64,000 nucleotides of DNA, taken from positions 38,964,264 through 39,028,263 of the forward strand of contig NC_134834.1 of assembly GCF_004210375.1 (NCBI RefSeq). Reading direction: 5' to 3'. The stretch comes from Tachypleus tridentatus. Its lineage: Eukaryota > Arthropoda > Merostomata > Xiphosura > Limulidae. How positions within the stretch are numbered: the first letter of the stretch is position 1; every line of letters starts with the position of its first letter. A model generated the notes under the pieces. The model was not told where the DNA came from and did no database searches. It saw nothing but the letters and a program-made list of their open reading frames with translations. This document shows, in pieces, positions 48,501 to 56,325 of the stretch. The position numbers and the translations under genes are program-made.

Positions 48501-50807
48501 AATATGAGTAAAATTAAAGAAATGTACTGTGATAATTATGTGCCTATTTAACAAAATAAAAGAAATAATTTTTATCATAGAAGGACCAGTTTTACTACTA
48601 AACTAACACAACAATAAAGTTTTAAGTAGGAATCACTGATGAAGATTAATGACATTTGCTAGAACTATATTAATAACATATTCAGAAATATAATATATTT
48701 CTGAACTAGAAACAAAATCATATGGGAATTTAAGCTAAATACTAATTTATCACACAATATATAACAAATTATGTATTAAAGAAATACAAGAAATATGTTC
48801 TTAAGAGCAAAAAAAAAAAAAAACATTATGCACACAAACATAGTAAGCAACTGAAAATTTTCATCGTATCAATAAACTTTTTTTACCTGAGGTTGAATAA
48901 CTGTTTCTTTCTGAGAACTCGTCTTCAACTTCCTCTGAATCCTTCTTATTGTTCTTTCTCTCTGCCTTTTCAATCTTTTCTCGTCCATACTACCAAGGTT
49001 TTTAACATATAGTAACATAAAAGATATAAACCTATTTTGTACAGAAGCATACTAGTTAAATCATAACTATGGGAATCACTAAAATTTCATTTTTTAGTAT
49101 TAAGTTAAATTTTAAATATATTAAGTCTTGAACAGTAAACAACAAAAACAATATTTTTTGCATATCTTGTTCCAATGAATCTTGAAAAAGCTCCAAATTA
49201 TAAGCATAAATCTTGCCATATTTAGTCTAACTAATCTGAAAAAGCAACTAAATAAAATGAATGGAAGGTGAAACAGGGATTTTCTAATTCATTTTTAATA
49301 TATTTGTTGGTTTTGGAAAGAAAACTAAATTAAAAACATGTTTCTAAACTATTTTGCATTTTAACTAATTAAAAAAATCTTACAATTAAGCATAAATAAT
49401 CATAATAGTTTTGAAAACAAACAAACTGACAAGCTTTCAGAAAGTGAAATAGTGATTAAAGCTAATGCATCACTTAGAGATGTTGATCTAAACTGTGAAC
49501 ACAGCAAACAACTCATGTATTTATGTACACTTTAGAATTTCATATTCCTTATTTATACTTAGTTTCATTGCCTTATGTTAATTATGATAATGTAGTGATA
49601 TTTTTAAATATTTAAAAAATATAATCACACTTAAGAAAATTATTTTATTATTGCTTTAGTGTTTGTACTTAAGGCTAACCTAAACTTTATTTGATGAAAC
49701 CTTATGAGGCAGTACTTTGTTCTTTCATGTTGTTAAAAGCTGCATCACCATTACAAAAAAGTGATTCAATGCATCTTATAGGTTATGGGTTTTAGTTTTC
49801 TCTATCTTGATTTATAATTGTTTGATACTTCTAAGTATTGTACCATATCAAAATATTATCATTAACATAAAATGTAATTTTTAAAGGAAAAAAAGGATTT
49901 ACTGATCTAACTAGGCCATCCCTTTCATTAAACTAAACTGGATGAGTTAAATGTTAGGATAGGATTAGAGCCTTTTGGAAATAATACAGGAACTTCAATA
50001 AGGAAGACTCATAACTGATTATTATATGACTACATTATTAAATACTACTTTTCTTTATTTTTCCCTAATGATGATTTAAACAATATTCCACACTCTGAAC
50101 AGTTTCTAGTTGGAAACAAGATTGAATAATAGTCGCATATTATAATACCATTCTTGTGGAAAACATCTGAGGCTCAAGTAATGATAAAACTCCAGAGCCA
50201 AATATTATTTCCTCAAGATTGCTGAAGCAGGTTAAAGATTGAAAATATGAGCAACATGCTTGTAATTTTTGTAATACAAATCTTTGAACATTGGGCAGAT
50301 TCCAGAAAATTGGATGTTGGTTACTTAATGTTACTCTTATTATGCGAGATGACAAAAAATTTCATTACTGTATACATAATTTAAATTTCTTATTATATAT
50401 CACATGAAATTAGATTACATTTTAAACCTTACCAGAAGTTAAAAATAAAGAATTGTAAAAATGTTTAACAATTAGATTCACCCACATGCTGCACTACAGG
50501 CCAAACTTCAAAAAGTAACATGGGGCAGATTTTTATCTTTCATGAAATTGTTAAACAATAGGTAACAAATTAAAAATGCTTTCCAGAAAAATTAATAAAG
50601 TACATGACAATCTAACATTAATGTTTAAGTTACCTCAAAAGCCCATAAAAGTATTTCTACATATTTTTCTCTTAATCCAAGCGACTTTCCAATTGCAGCC
50701 AGTACCATGACTGCAAAAAGCAGCATTACAAATATTGCAACTGCTATTTTCAAATACATACACATGGAACTCCAACTGATTATTTCAAACTTTCCAACGA
50801 CTATCAT
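18442..50807 (-). CDS. Gpat4: Glycerol-3-phosphate acyltransferase 3/4 (whole spliced gene, 15 coding exons, 464 aa)
   Basis: ER-membrane enzyme of the GPAT3/4 family, which transfers an acyl group from acyl-CoA to sn-glycerol-3-phosphate, the first step of triacylglycerol and phospholipid synthesis. Coding exons (descending): 50807-50634, 48989-48887, 42119-41980, 38209-38167, 37470-37416, 36459-36394, 34096-34022, 33309-33220, 33095-33002, 32630-32515, 28074-28019, 26977-26892, 19343-19215, 19008-18929, 18529-18442. Every junction is GT-AG and phases match throughout; the total is 1395 nt with stop. Seen in the product: a membrane segment at about residues 17-40, two more at about 173-192 and 195-214, acyltransferase motif I NHTSPID (His263, Asp268), WFER (304-307), FPEG (335-338) and YPVAIK (361-366). 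Length fits the vertebrate paralogues (about 434-456 aa). Some segments (AIIEDEVTQRF, IVCDVWY) look closer to GPAT3 and others to GPAT4, so it is probably the single invertebrate pro-orthologue. The symbol follows insect usage. Confidence 0.95.
18929..19008 (-). CDS. Gpat4: Gpat4 coding exon 14 (residues 410-436)
   Basis: Acceptor CTTGTCTAG|GAAGG, donor CTTGTGTG|GTATGT, 80 nt, phase 0 in and 2 out. It encodes AVDFANRVKSEIAHQGGLVD, closely matching the family. Confidence 0.96.
19215..19343 (-). CDS. Gpat4: Gpat4 coding exon 13 (residues 367-409)
   Basis: Acceptor TTTTTGTAG|TATGACC, donor AGAGAG|GTAAAT, 129 nt, phase 0. It encodes YDPRFGDPFWNSSK, MMMTSWAIVCDVWYLP and SMTRE, the conserved C-terminal region of the family. 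The 7.5-kb intron before it contains the first DIRS-like element. Confidence 0.97.
19344..22857 (-). other. Gpat4 intron between exons 12 and 13, proximal part
   Basis: Intronic and AT-rich. Apart from the diverged family-2 SINE at 21.2 kb I see no element. The intron continues through DIRS-like copy A to 26,891. Confidence 0.6.
21165..21285 (-). mobile_element. SINE family 2, diverged copy
   Basis: TTTTTTAAGGCAAAGTAACAATGGGCTATCTGG...CCATAGGGAATTAAACCCTGAATTTTG. Diverged but in the same order as the other copies. Lies in the intron before Gpat4 exon 13. Confidence 0.6.
22858..25482 (-). mobile_element. DIRS-like element, copy A (internally deleted)
   Basis: The left end, ACTGAAAATGTATTTT at 22,858, continues into GATAGCTATTCTCATTCAGTGCTGC. 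The right end at 25,442-25,481 (GGCAGCACTGAATGAGAATACCTATT) is the reverse complement of that, so the ends are inverted repeats. The block 23,050-23,280 aligns by eye with 44,270-44,470 of copy C, and 24,740-25,110 aligns with 63,020-63,370 of copy E, the recombinase-to-RNase H junction. No reverse transcriptase region is visible, so this is a deleted copy. The right end holds a second diverged copy of the terminus (25,205-25,330). It lies in the intron before Gpat4 exon 13, in the same orientation as the gene. Confidence 0.65.
25483..26891 (-). other. Gpat4 intron between exons 12 and 13, distal part
   Basis: AT-rich with no frame or clear repeat. A short motif, TTAGGTTAGATTAGGTAAAATAA near 25,980, also occurs near 17,410, hinting at another old dispersed repeat. 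Confidence 0.5.
26892..26977 (-). CDS. Gpat4: Gpat4 coding exon 12, motif IV region (residues 338-366)
   Basis: Acceptor TATGCTCCAG|GGACATG, donor GCAATTAAA|GTAGGT, 86 nt, phase 1 in and 0 out. It encodes TCINNTSVMMFKKGSFEVGG and YPVAIK, almost invariant in GPAT3/4. Confidence 0.97.
27715..27835 (-). mobile_element. SINE family 2, diverged copy in Gpat4 intron
   Basis: ATTAAGCACAAAGCTACATATTGGGTTATCTAAGCTGTGTTCAC...TTTTAGCATTATAAGCCTTCAGACTCACC. Old copy. Confidence 0.55.
28019..28074 (-). CDS. Gpat4: Gpat4 coding exon 11, motif III FPEG (residues 319-338)
   Basis: Acceptor TTTTGTTAG|ATTGAAAG, donor CCAGAAG|GTAAGG, 56 nt, phase 2 in and 1 out. It encodes KLPILIFPEG. The FPEG motif contributes to glycerol-3-phosphate binding in this enzyme class. 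Confidence 0.97.
29908..32050 (-). mobile_element. DIRS-like element, copy B
   Basis: The left terminal block 29,908-30,240 opens with TGAAAATGTATTTCCAATAGG and closes with its reverse complement CTATCAGAAATACATTTTCA, so the roughly 330-bp terminal unit is itself bounded by inverted sequence. Inside, a minus-strand frame at 31,505-31,251 has spacing and residues like the segment between reverse transcriptase and RNase H in DIRS elements (weak). The right boundary is not clear. It lies in the Gpat4 intron between exons 10 and 11. Confidence 0.55.
32515..32630 (-). CDS. Gpat4: Gpat4 coding exon 10, motif II region (residues 281-319)
   Basis: Acceptor CATATTCTAG|GTTGG, donor ACACAAAG|GTAATC, 116 nt, phase 0 in and 2 out. 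It encodes GGFLGFLQRALGR and IWFERFEAKDR. The family usually has VGQVHGG here; this protein has VGQRQGG, a lineage difference. Confidence 0.95.
33002..33095 (-). CDS. Gpat4: Gpat4 coding exon 9, acyltransferase motif I (residues 249-280)
   Basis: Acceptor TTTTCTTTTCAG|TGAAAAC, donor GCCTTG|GTAAGA, 94 nt, phase 2 in and 0 out. It carries GGGICVANHTSPIDVVMLAS. The HX4D pair (His263/Asp268) is the general-base motif of glycerolipid acyltransferases and is intact. Confidence 0.97.
33220..33309 (-). CDS. Gpat4: Gpat4 coding exon 8 (residues 219-249)
   Basis: Acceptor TTATCATTTAG|GTTAAAACGG, donor CACAACAG|GTTAGA, 90 nt, phase 2 in and out. It encodes the stretch ending SAVVKYHNR, equivalent to the RICVRALxxxIxYHxR segment just before motif I. 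Confidence 0.95.
34022..34096 (-). CDS. Gpat4: Gpat4 coding exon 7 (residues 194-219)
   Basis: Acceptor TTTTCATAG|GCTTATCC, donor AGTGGAAA|GTAAGC, 75 nt, phase 2 in and out. It encodes the third membrane segment (LILFFMGVGLLTVFTAAIGY) followed by VPSGK, the luminal/cytosolic turn ahead of the catalytic domain. Confidence 0.95.
36394..36459 (-). CDS. Gpat4: Gpat4 coding exon 6 (residues 172-194)
   Basis: Acceptor TTTTAACAG|TTTGAAG, donor CCAGGGAG|GTAGGA, 66 nt, phase 2 in and out. It encodes LKVTVMWGLGFCLRYLILLPG, the second membrane segment of the family. Confidence 0.95.
37035..37235. repeat. Dispersed repeat copy flanking Gpat4 exons 4-5 (first)
   Basis: Shares with 38,805-38,990 an ordered series: TTTATGACTGTG-AGTT, TAAAAATA-GACATTTTT, TGTTTCTTTAATT-AGAAATAAATT-TTAATCAAA, TGTGTTTGAATAA-GAAAAGTTGTGCAT, AAATAACTTATTGTTTA. 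Roughly 80% by eye, same orientation. Confidence 0.75.
37416..37470 (-). CDS. Gpat4: Gpat4 coding exon 5, 55 nt (residues 154-172)
   Basis: Acceptor TTTTTAAAG|AGCTT, donor TATATAAA|GTAAGT. It encodes LPSWNLLTRTNKNYMYI, matching the conserved SWNLLTRTN block. Phase 1 in and 2 out. The next AG two bases downstream would break the phase, so this acceptor is preferred. Confidence 0.95.
38167..38209 (-). CDS. Gpat4: Gpat4 coding exon 4, 43-nt microexon (residues 140-154)
   Basis: Acceptor TAATTGCAG|GCC, donor GCTGAAG|GTGAGA. It encodes AIIEDEVTQRFSAE, nearly identical to the family segment before SWNLLxRTN. Phase 0 in and 1 out. It is too short to be seen as an open reading frame on its own, but conservation makes it secure. 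Confidence 0.95.
38805..38992. repeat. Dispersed repeat copy flanking Gpat4 exons 4-5 (second)
   Basis: Partner of 37,035-37,235. The two copies lie in different introns with exons 4 and 5 between them. Element class unknown. Confidence 0.75.
41225..41780 (+). pseudogene. Relic of an LTR-retrotransposon gag gene (SCAN-like capsid, broken zinc knuckle)
   Basis: A plus-strand frame from 41,225 has a capsid-like segment (YNKLKVTFLIVYELIEEG ... YLTRWTNI) and shifts frame near 41,520 into one with DRTPKDLDEVIKQAEQYMEAHG, the typical end of SCAN-like capsid domains in Ty3/gypsy-type gag proteins. A third frame at about 41,720-41,755 reads CSKMGHITKDCK, the remains of a CCHC zinc knuckle whose first cysteine is missing. 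No protease, polymerase or LTR is visible. It sits antisense in the Gpat4 intron between exons 3 and 4. Structural remnant only. Confidence 0.75.
41980..42119 (-). CDS. Gpat4: Gpat4 coding exon 3 (residues 93-139)
   Basis: Acceptor TTTTTCTAG|TAATTAG, donor GTGGAG|GTTGGT, 140 nt, phase 1 in and 0 out. It includes REFQLDDAMEFVKAGVE, which corresponds to the conserved FELSDxFYFxKKG segment of the family. A gag relic of an LTR retrotransposon lies on the opposite strand within the next intron, ending roughly 100-200 bases from this donor. Confidence 0.9.
42120..43353 (-). other. Gpat4 intron between exons 2 and 3, 3' part
   Basis: Intronic AT-rich sequence next to DIRS-like copy C. A 63-codon plus frame at 42,902 has no recognisable content. 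Confidence 0.5.
43354..45822 (-). mobile_element. DIRS-like element, copy C
   Basis: The left end at 43,354 (ACTGAAAACATATATCTGATAAGTACTTCC) is followed by CACAAGATTAGCTATTCTTG, and the inner inverted copy TATCAGAAATACATTTGCAGT ends near 43,690. Homology to copy A spans 44,270-44,470. Toward the right a minus-strand frame at 45,426-45,070 contains PEQAEPIQVYEDFD, which recurs in copy D (AEP...DEDFDGLF at about 46,735-46,790); this may be the 5' (gag-like) part of the element. The right terminus near 45,780-45,822 resembles the inverted end. It lies in the Gpat4 intron between exons 2 and 3. Confidence 0.6.
46575..46655 (-). mobile_element. SINE family 2, partial copy
   Basis: GTGTGTTTTCTTATAGCAAAGCCACATTGGGCTATCTGCTGAGTCCACCCAGGGGAATCAAACCCCCTGG. 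It stops at the GTGATTAAG-AAATTGTGATTAAG short repeat that leads into DIRS-like copy D. Confidence 0.75.
46690..47192 (-). mobile_element. DIRS-like 5' fragment, copy D
   Basis: The right end, GGCAGCAATCAACGAGAACAACTAATCTTGTGAGTGGGAAGAAGTACC (47,144-47,191), is close to the reverse complement of the left end of copy C (about 43,376-43,424). It carries the same EDFD-containing gag-like segment as copy C at about 46,735-46,790. The element is broken on the left next to a SINE. C and D could be one rearranged insertion or two. Confidence 0.55.
47195..47640 (+). mobile_element. Degenerate LINE 3' end (CR1/jockey-like reverse transcriptase tail)
   Basis: Plus-strand reading gives EYCVQF-stop-SPYV (the usual LEYCxQFWSPY with Trp changed to a stop), then NDMIEV-stop-KI, then FYFANRITDLQKELPSAILG. 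This matches the order near the C-terminus of CR1/jockey-type LINE reverse transcriptases (YCVQFWSP, DLIEVYKI, FxNRVVxxWNxLP). It has several stops and is clearly dead. It abuts the end of DIRS-like copy D almost exactly. Confidence 0.55.
48887..48989 (-). CDS. Gpat4: Gpat4 coding exon 2 (residues 59-93)
   Basis: Acceptor TTGGTAG|TATGG, donor CCTCAG|GTAAAA, 103 nt, phase 0 in and phase 1 out. It encodes a highly charged Lys/Glu/Ser-rich linker starting YGREKIEKAERK, which matches the variable charged stretch after the first membrane segment in GPAT3/4. Exon identity rests on phase, splice sites and composition rather than strong sequence conservation. Confidence 0.8.
50634..50807 (-). CDS. 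Gpat4: Gpat4 coding exon 1 (start codon, residues 1-58)
   Basis: The ATG at 50807-50805 is preceded in frame by a TAA 15 bases upstream, so this is the first possible start in the exon. It encodes the N-terminal hydrophobic segment (residues about 17-40) and ends in ...LLWAFE. The donor is GAG|GTAACT at phase 0. Met15 or Met17 are possible alternative starts just before the membrane segment. The N-terminus is poorly conserved in the family, so the start is less certain than the exon end. Confidence 0.85.
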
Positions 50808-50948
50808 ATTATCTTTAAATTATGTTTCCACTTCACTCAATTCTTATATTTACATTAACTTAGCTAATACAAATAGCTATAACACAAGCCTAACATTTTA
50901 AGTATTTCTATGCCGACTGACACCAACCTTTGTTTATGAAGTGAGCCC

Positions 50949-51100
50949 TCTATAACAAATTAATTATTTTTTTCTTTGTTAAAAAAAGTTTATACACTAT
51001 AAAGACTTACCTGACATATAACAAGACTACGCTGTGTGTCTTAAGCGTTTGTGCAATATCTCTGTTCATTAAAAAACAAATGTAGCTCAAGAATTGAAAA
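50949..51100 (-). promoter_or_regulatory. Candidate Gpat4 5' UTR exon and donor
   Basis: On the minus strand a strong donor, TATATGTCAG|GTAAGT, occurs at 51011/51010, just upstream of the first coding exon. This suggests a noncoding leader exon ending at 51011. A possible acceptor, TTTGTTATAG at 50951-50950, would make an intron of only about 60 bases; a weaker AG near 50,880 is also possible. No TATA box or initiator is evident, so the transcription start is not placed. Confidence 0.3.
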
Positions 51101-53370
51101 ACAGCTTTTACGAAACTTAGAGCGACGTACTATAGCCAGAGGGAAAGCAACTAGTCAACTTCACACACATAATTACTTCTTCCTTTTCATTTTTGACATA
51201 TTTGTGATCTCTCTCCAGTAAGGCACTATGAGTGTGAATATATTTAATGATATATGCTTATAAAACACTCTTACAATAAAAAAGCGTATCATCAGCATTT
51301 TACAACTTGCCCTTTAGTTATCTGTCTGATTGATTTTAATTATCGCAGATTATCTTTTACTTTTCACTTCACTTATTCCGACATAAGCATTCCTATGTGC
51401 ACCAAATCTTTGAGCCTATTGTTACGCTGGTAGTATTTTGCCAGTGTACTATTTTTTTATAAACAAAGAATGCCACAAGTATATCTGTACAAAGTTAAAT
51501 ATTAATGATACATTCTTAAAACACTTATATATGAAATAATGTTATAATTAGCATTTTACAACTCGAAATTTAGGTGCCCTTAGAAGTCGTTTTTTATGAG
51601 ATACTTCCTCATATGGTTCACATCTGACAATCCGCCTGGACAGGGGGCAATAGTATTGAATTGACCTTCTAGTGGCTGAGAATAAATGAGCAGGAACCCC
51701 ATTTTGTTGATCATTAGTGCAGACAGATAAAAGGCCTTACTCGGGGAATTGTAATATATTCAACAGCTATTTTTATCAATCCTGTTACCCAAAGAGCACC
51801 ACACACCATTATGCTATAGCTTGTTGTGTTTCGGAACAATACAACAAAAGTTCCAACGAAATTACTTGTCAAACCTGCGTGCATCCACTGTCTGAGAATT
51901 GTTTATATTTGATCATGTTGGAAAAAGTATTACAGTTTCTAAAAAGTTATGAGCGCATTACAATATCTGCCAAACCCACTGCTGTCAATATTCAATATTG
52001 CCCAAAGTAAGAAATTTAGTTATTCTGCTATAGTAGTTTATGCTGTAAAGATATCTTTGGTAGTGTTGGAACACACTTTCAGCTGTCTTGTAACATTTCT
52101 ACTCACAGCACAAAAATTTCTTTCTTTTAGTTTTAGGTACTTAGGATATTGTTTGCTTGACGTGAGGGAAACTACTTTTTCATCTTATTTGCTGTGGACA
52201 TTTTAATACGAACATCAAGATGATTTCTGATTGACTTTGATTGCCCTTTCAACTGTATTTGAAAATGCATTCAGTTCTTGGATTCTTGCGCTCATGGTAT
52301 GATTCTTTTTGCTGAGTTTTCACTGAACCACATAGAAGAGTTATTTCCATTTAACGTTTTACTTAGAGTTGGTCAATTTGTATTCTCGGGTATCGTGTAT
52401 TTATGTTTAGGCCGTGTATATCAAACATATAAAAAGTATTCTAAGGAGTAAAGTATCCTGTAGTTACATTGCTGTGTGTGTGTGTTTTTTTGCTGTATTT
52501 TTTTGCCAAATAAAGACATTTTGTTAGTTTTGAGCTAACTTGATCAACTACAACATCAAAGTATCTTAAAAAAGAAGATACTTACCCATGGTCCATTTAA
52601 CATTGTTTGGTTGAGTAATTGTTTAGATTTCTTTTCATTTCGTTTTATTTGGTACTTCTAAACCGTTTTAATGTGTTTTTAGTTTCACTGAGCTTATGCC
52701 AAGTAACTAGGAAAGAAACATATAATAACTGAAGTCTCAACAGAAAGTGCATTGAAGAGCAGAAATTCGACTTTTCATAACGTCAGACTAATGTTGTGTT
52801 TAGTTAGAAGCTAGAGAGGTCTCACTTCCAAGGTACATGATCTTTATGGGAGCCCATTGATAATTTTATGTAAAATTATATGAGATGTAGGGTCCACAAA
52901 AAAATTATTAGCCCCTAGGCCCACACAAACTTAAATTTGCCACTGCCTCAGACTGGGTTGATACAAAGAAAGTGACCGAATAGTTTATATCTACATTAAA
53001 GATAGCGTCGAGTGAGACACCTGTACTGGAGAAATGTGATGTTAAGACCTCAAAAACAGTGAGATAAAATGTTAGTTTTAAGTTACAAGTTAAAATTGCA
53101 GGTGGAGTTGAGGTTAAGTCAAGCTGCATACTTATTTAAGTTCTCCAACGTAGCCATTTAGCTCTTAAATGTTGTTTTAAGATGACAAAACATGGTATTG
53201 TAAATCAGTAACAACAATGCTATTCTCCTCAAGATACTGATGCTACCCAAGTGACTAATGGTCTCTCTCACTGAGCATCACTCGATTTGTTAGTGGAAAA
53301 AAAATCATTGTAAATTTATGTGCAGTGTGTTTGGTATTACAGTTATCTTTCCCACGAGAAAGTGCACAAC
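51101..53370. other. Intergenic region upstream of Gpat4
   Basis: Probable promoter side of Gpat4. There is a short GT microsatellite at about 52,467-52,480. Plus frames at 51,717-52,206 lack any recognisable domain. No core promoter element can be placed. Confidence 0.45.
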
Positions 53371-53553
53371 AGTTGACTGACCTAATCAGTGATGTCGAGA
53401 AACCCACTTGTTGAGAAATTTATATGCAAAAACGGCTCGTTTGGGTTGAGAAAATATTTTACATAGAAGGTCGAAACGTTGTTCGCTCTTCTATGTAAAA
53501 TATTTTCTCAACCCAAACGAGCCGTTTTTGCATATAAAGTTGACTGACCTAAT
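53371..53553. mobile_element. Short insertion with perfect 51-bp-arm hairpin and 16-bp flanking direct repeat
   Basis: Arms 53,419-53,469 and 53,488-53,538 are exact reverse complements around an 18-base loop. AGTTGACTGACCTAAT occurs on both sides (53,371-53,386 and 53,538-53,553), as a target-site duplication would. Plus-strand reading of the loop and right arm gives EGRNVVRSSM then a stop. The mobilising class is unknown; a Penelope-like or DNA-transposon derivative is possible. Confidence 0.7.
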
Positions 53554-53701
53554 TACGTAAATAGGGTGAATGAAACTGTTATCTCTTGACCGAGATTCTA
53601 TAATACGAATAAAATGTCAATCTGCATCAAAATTTTAAAACATTTTATATACCATTTATGATGGAATGAAAAATGTTATCCCCATATTTCGCACTTTCCT
53701 C

Positions 53702-53823
53702 TCTCTGTCACCCGCTAGTACAGCGGTAAGTCTACGGACTTGCAATGCTAAAATCAGGGATTCGATTCACTTCGGTAGCCTCAGCAGATAGCCCGATGTG
53801 GCTTTGCTATAAGAAAACACACT
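53702..53823 (+). mobile_element. SINE family 2 copy, opposite orientation
   Basis: The head is first: CCGCTAGTACAGCGGTAAGTCTACGGACTTGCAATGCTAAAATCAGGGATTCGATTC, showing a TAGTACAGCGGTAAG A-box region and a GATTCGATTC B box, then the body to GGCTTTGCTATAAGAAAACACAC. Confidence 0.8.
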
Positions 53824-54289
53824 CCTCTCTCTATTACCTTTAAGCTGACACGGATGTCCCTAACTTTAAAAACTTAAAACACAAGTAAAATATCTCATGT
53901 ATTGGTCAAGAAATTTGTGAAACTTACTTTCATCATTAGAGATGCTCGTGATATTTAGACAAATGACTTATTTCGTTTCTAAACGTTCTTGTTATACATG
54001 ATGCTAATTTGTTTATCAAGCCACCGACGATACCTTCTGTACCCAAACTTCCCTCATACATCTGCTTAAAATATCTCGGGAAACAGAGGTACCTTATCAC
54101 AAAACAAATGAAAATATTACGTAACTCTCAATATTCCCAAATTGACTTGAAAGTTATTATGAAACCCAATTTCAGATTAAAATGTTTTTTTCCGTCACAA
54201 TGATCGTTTGCCGACTGCCCATTGTTTACATTTCGTCTACTTATATACGTACGGAGGCTGTAAGGCCTCCTATATCGGTGAAATAAGAC

Positions 54290-54440
54290 GTTACCTATCT
54301 GTGCTAGACGTCCCTAATTTAGCAGTGTAAGACTAGAGGGAAGGCAATTAGTCATCACCACCCACCGCAAACTCTTGGGCTACTCTTTTACCAATAAATA
54401 GTGGGATTGACTGTCACATTATAAAGCCCCCACGGCTTTT
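54290..54440 (-). mobile_element. SINE family 1 fragment (body only)
   Basis: CTATCTGTGCTAGACGTCCCTAATTTAGCAG... to ...CACATTATAAAGCCCCCACGGC, lacking the tRNA head and the tail. Confidence 0.8.
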
Positions 54441-54508
54441 AATTTTTCGGGCAAAGTTCAAAATTGGAGACGTGATGCTGCTGAATATGCTGCCCAAAAA
54501 TTAAAAAA
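54434..54508. repeat. Short imperfect inverted repeat
   Basis: TTTTAATTTTTCGGGCA (about 54,437-54,453) faces TGCCCAAAAATTAAAA (about 54,491-54,506). It follows directly on the SINE fragment and may be part of another small element. Confidence 0.4.
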
Positions 54509-56095
54509 CAAAACAAAACTGTATCTGACTAGAGACTTCTCGCAAATTAGTTATAAAAGGGCAGTAATAATCTTCAGAAATTCTAGATACGATAGTTAAG
54601 GTTCGCATCTGCTTGCCACAAAAAATAACAACATATATTGAATTATTTGAACTTAGTTGAACATAATGATGATGATGACAAAGAAATTGAATACGTCATA
54701 AAATAATGCAAATATATTTTTATATATACACACATGCGATATCAAATGTTTTCAGAAAAACTAAATGAAAGTAAATCCTTGAATGCTATTAACAAAGGAA
54801 GTTGTACAATTACCTTCAGTATTTCAGTAGTAAAGAAAATATGCGCTACTGTCTTAACTAACAATGCAGACCAATGTAGAAAAACAAATTGGAAAAAATA
54901 GCAGAGAAGCCAAAGAAATAATATTTAATAACAAGTTAAAGAAAAATGTAGTTGAAATAGTTGCTACATTTTATCCAAAGAAGGGTGTTTCATTACAAAA
55001 TGACGAAGTTTTTCGTTTGCGTAAAATCGATATCTAAAATCCAACCATGTTTCAGCTGGATATAATATTTTGTAAGAGCATTCTGAATAAGACCGTTTAT
55101 AATTTCGGCCTTAGTTGTTTGACAATCCTAATATCTAATTAATATTAATTGTTGATATATCGATCTATGAGTAGCCATATCTTTATATTTAATATAATGT
55201 TTTAAAAAACTATTAAATCCTATCATAAGTACTTGCGTTTCTAAAATTGACTTTCAAGATCGATTTCTGGTGATTTTGCCCCTACTACAAAATGATACCC
55301 AATTTATCTGCACGATATATAAACATATTAAACAAAAATACCGTCAAAACTTTAATTAATCCCATTAATTGTTGCCAGGATTTCCTGTGCATTTCACTTA
55401 AAAAATGAATAATTTTACCTAGTTTTTTCTGTAATTTATTTACAGTGTTGTAACAGACAACACTTGTAGTAACCAATGTAAAAACAAATCAACAATTTAA
55501 AGGATAATTCAGTTGCAAAGATTTTTAAAAAATGTTAATTTAAAACGAAAAAATAGGTATTAAAAAAACAAAGAAATAAGGCACGAACTTTAAAGCCATC
55601 ATTGTGATTGTCAATCCAATGCTCGAAATAAAATTCACTTCTATCTTTCAAACTGGGGTTTAAAGATTTCTATTGCGGGAGAGAGCTTAAATGTATATAT
55701 AAAGTTTTAATTATTTGTGTAACGTTTTAGACCTAAAATCTATCACTCAGTGGTAAAAAACTGTGGTTTTGTCAGCAGCGACGTACCCGAAACGTAAACA
55801 AATGACACGCGGCATCAGTACAGTTGGCAGCAAAAAGTTAATAATCGCTATGGTACATACGTCATACTTGCCACATAAACACTAAATTAGATCCAAAGCC
55901 TGTGCTCGACTATATACATTTGCATGTAATAGATTACGAAGCTCCATATTACCCACAAACTATAGTAAAACGATTGGGTGTCAATGGTTTTACACCTTTA
56001 TTTGCTGGGTAGTCAAATAAACTTAAATTTTATGGATATTATTAAAAATTGAGAATTTATTCAAGAGCTATTTGATTTCTTCTATAAAATAGTCT

Positions 56096-56325
56096 CGTAA
56101 TCCGAGGGTCGCGGGTTCGAATCCCCGTCACATCAAACATGCTTGCCTTTTCAGCCGCGGGGGCGTTATAACGTAACGTTCAATCCCACTATTCGTTGGT
56201 AAAAGAGTAGTACAAGTGTTGGCGGTGATGACTAGCTGCCTTCCTTCTCGTCTTATACTGTTGAAATAGGGGCGGTTAGCGTAGATAACCCTCGTGTAGC
56301 TTTGCGCGAAATTCAAAACAAACTA
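56096..56325 (+). mobile_element. SINE family 1 copy, opposite orientation
   Basis: Starts inside the tRNA head (CTCGTAATCCGAGGGTCGCGGGTTCGAATCCCC) and runs to TAGCTTTGCGCGAAATTCAAAACAAAC. It keeps many CpGs, so it is the youngest-looking copy here. The 5' part of the head is missing. Confidence 0.85.

Noticed and set aside
53380-53410. Hammerhead-ribozyme-like string (TGATGTCGAGAAAC) beside the hairpin
   Set aside because: The conserved CUGANGA core is not intact and no stem II could be formed; only a partial resemblance.
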